Of a stretch of DNA of 64,000 bases, positions 60,639 to 64,000 are shown in pieces. The position numbers and the translations under genes are program-made. The stretch is from Burkholderiales bacterium (GTDB taxonomy: Bacteria > Pseudomonadota > Gammaproteobacteria > Burkholderiales > Burkholderiaceae_C), in the NCBI GenBank assembly GCA_016703325.1, contig JADJCH010000017.1, positions 78,012 to 142,011 of the forward strand. The letters run 5' to 3'. Positions within the stretch are counted from its first letter, which is position 1, and each line of letters opens with the position of its first letter. A model generated the notes under the pieces. That model saw only the letters and a program-made list of their open reading frames with translations, searched no databases and had not been told where the DNA came from.

Positions 60639-61049
60639 TCAGGCCGGGAGGGGTGGGGCGCGGGACTGGACGCCCGCCCAGACGAACAGCGGGCGCGGCG
60701 CCCGCAGGAACAGCCGCGGCAGCAGCTCGGCGCCGCCTTCCGGCAGCCGCCAGCTCAGCGGCGGCAGCGGCGCCAGGCCGGCGCCGGGGCCGGCCAGCCC
60801 GCACAGGGGGCAGTGGTCCAGGTGGCCGCCGTCGGCCTGCGGTGCGGCCGGCGCGTCGGTCGCAGGCATCGCGGTGCCGCCCATGCCGTCCATCGTGCAG
60901 ACCTCCGCCATCGGATCCAGGCCGGACTCCGCGGTGACGTTGGTGGCGGCCAAGGCTCGCGACAACGTCGGCACGACCGCCAGCGCCAGGATGGCCAGCA
61001 GGGCGACCCAGGACAGGCGTTGCAGACGGTGACGCAGCAGGTTCAGCAC
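60639..61049 (-). CDS. DUF2946 family protein
   Basis: A 136-residue protein: membrane segment LSWVALLAILALAVVPTLSR (about residues 13-32), then AEVCTMDGMGGTAMP and HLDHCPLCGLAG (about 76-87), a Cys/His pattern typical of DUF2946. Met and Cys/His content suggest copper or another soft metal. It lies upstream of the TonB receptor on the same strand with a 158-bp gap in which I see no promoter-like signal. Confidence 0.82.
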   Translation of the reverse strand: MLNLLRHRLQRLSWVALLAILALAVVPTLSRALAATNVTAESGLDPMAEVCTMDGMGGTAMPATDAPAAPQADGGHLDHCPLCGLAGPGAGLAPLPPLSWRLPEGGAELLPRLFLRAPRPLFVWAGVQSRAPPLPA

Positions 61050-61233
61050 AGGCCGGATTCTAGAAACGGATCTTCATGTGCGAACTTGACTTGGGATAAG
61101 TCCGAGTGGCGCGGCGCCAACGCTCGCCACGTCCACGGTGCCAAGGTGTGGCGGATCCGCCCGTCTGAGTGGCGTACCAGCGGGTGGGCTGGGTGCGAAA
61201 ATCCCGGGTCCCGCTTGCTCCCAGGAACGCTTC

Positions 61234-62874
<1,641 letters not shown>

Positions 62875-62926
62875 GCACGGGGCCGCGGTCGGCCCCTCCC
62901 GCCTGATCGCGGCCGATAATCACTGG

Positions 62927-63997
<1,071 letters not shown>

Positions 63998-64000
63998 GGG

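Noticed and set aside
58147..61032. A 961-residue open frame antisense to the TonB receptor
   Set aside because: Composition is Val/Gly/Arg/His-rich without domains; the receptor on the other strand has clear plug and barrel features.

Overview
The window is about 69-70% GC DNA, densely coded, from a Burkholderiales betaproteobacterium. The gene content and style (ruvA/ruvB, gpmI, rsgA, a TodS/TodT-like pair, a biuret operon, DUF2946 with a TonB receptor) fit the Leptothrix/Sphaerotilus/Rubrivivax/Ideonella group; this placement is inference, because no rRNA or tRNA gene is present.

Layout. 1-5.8 kb (minus): a polyol (mannitol/sorbitol/arabinitol) operon in the order smoE-F-G-K, SDR, mtlK, with mtlK running off the left edge. 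6.1-10.7 kb: an alpha/beta hydrolase, rlmI, a small membrane protein and a METTL25-like methyltransferase that carries an in-frame palindromic insertion. 10.8-18.0 kb: a compact stress/conflict region with a TumE-type toxin plus HVO_A0114-type DNA-binding antitoxin, a DUF1810 protein, a three-gene cassette (membrane protein, trypsin-like protease, TIR/TY-Chap-like protein), VapBC, and an ImmA/IrrE-DUF4411 pair. 18-24.6 kb: a tandem thioredoxin, an ECF sigma/RskA-type anti-sigma pair with a DUF3455 lipoprotein, a 2-keto-4-pentenoate hydratase-like protein, a spherulin-4-like glycosidase with a lectin tail, and small proteins. 24.7-31.1 kb: a MobA-like flavin hydroxylase behind a near-consensus promoter, a ParD antitoxin whose ParE partner is a frameshifted remnant, and a TodS/TodT-like two-component system. 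31.4-35.2 kb: DUF6544, rsgA, MAPEG, a HAD phosphatase and a lipoprotein.

35.4-46.1 kb (minus) is one long catabolic operon. A BMP-type ABC transporter feeds a formamidase, a biuret hydrolase, a second isochorismatase-fold hydrolase (candidate triuret hydrolase), allophanate hydrolase and an AtzH-like protein; a GntR/FCD regulator is the last gene. An 18-bp perfect palindrome just upstream of the first gene is the obvious operator. The ABC ATPase gene of this operon has a one-base frameshift. I infer a pathway that imports small ureides and releases ammonia and CO2.

46.1-64 kb: repeat-rich intergenic DNA with a 98-bp inverted-repeat element; an S9 peptidase with ybeY and phoH; a second two-component system; ruvA; an ATPase/DUF4276 pair that looks like an OLD/AbiL-type defence module; a TonB receptor/DUF2946/BNR-protein/thioredoxin cassette (possibly metal-related); gpmI; and ruvB. 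ruvA and ruvB are separated by about 8.5 kb.

The best candidates for something undescribed are the TIR-protease-membrane protein cassette (11.9-15.3 kb) and the BMP-transporter-linked ureide operon (35.4-46.1 kb).
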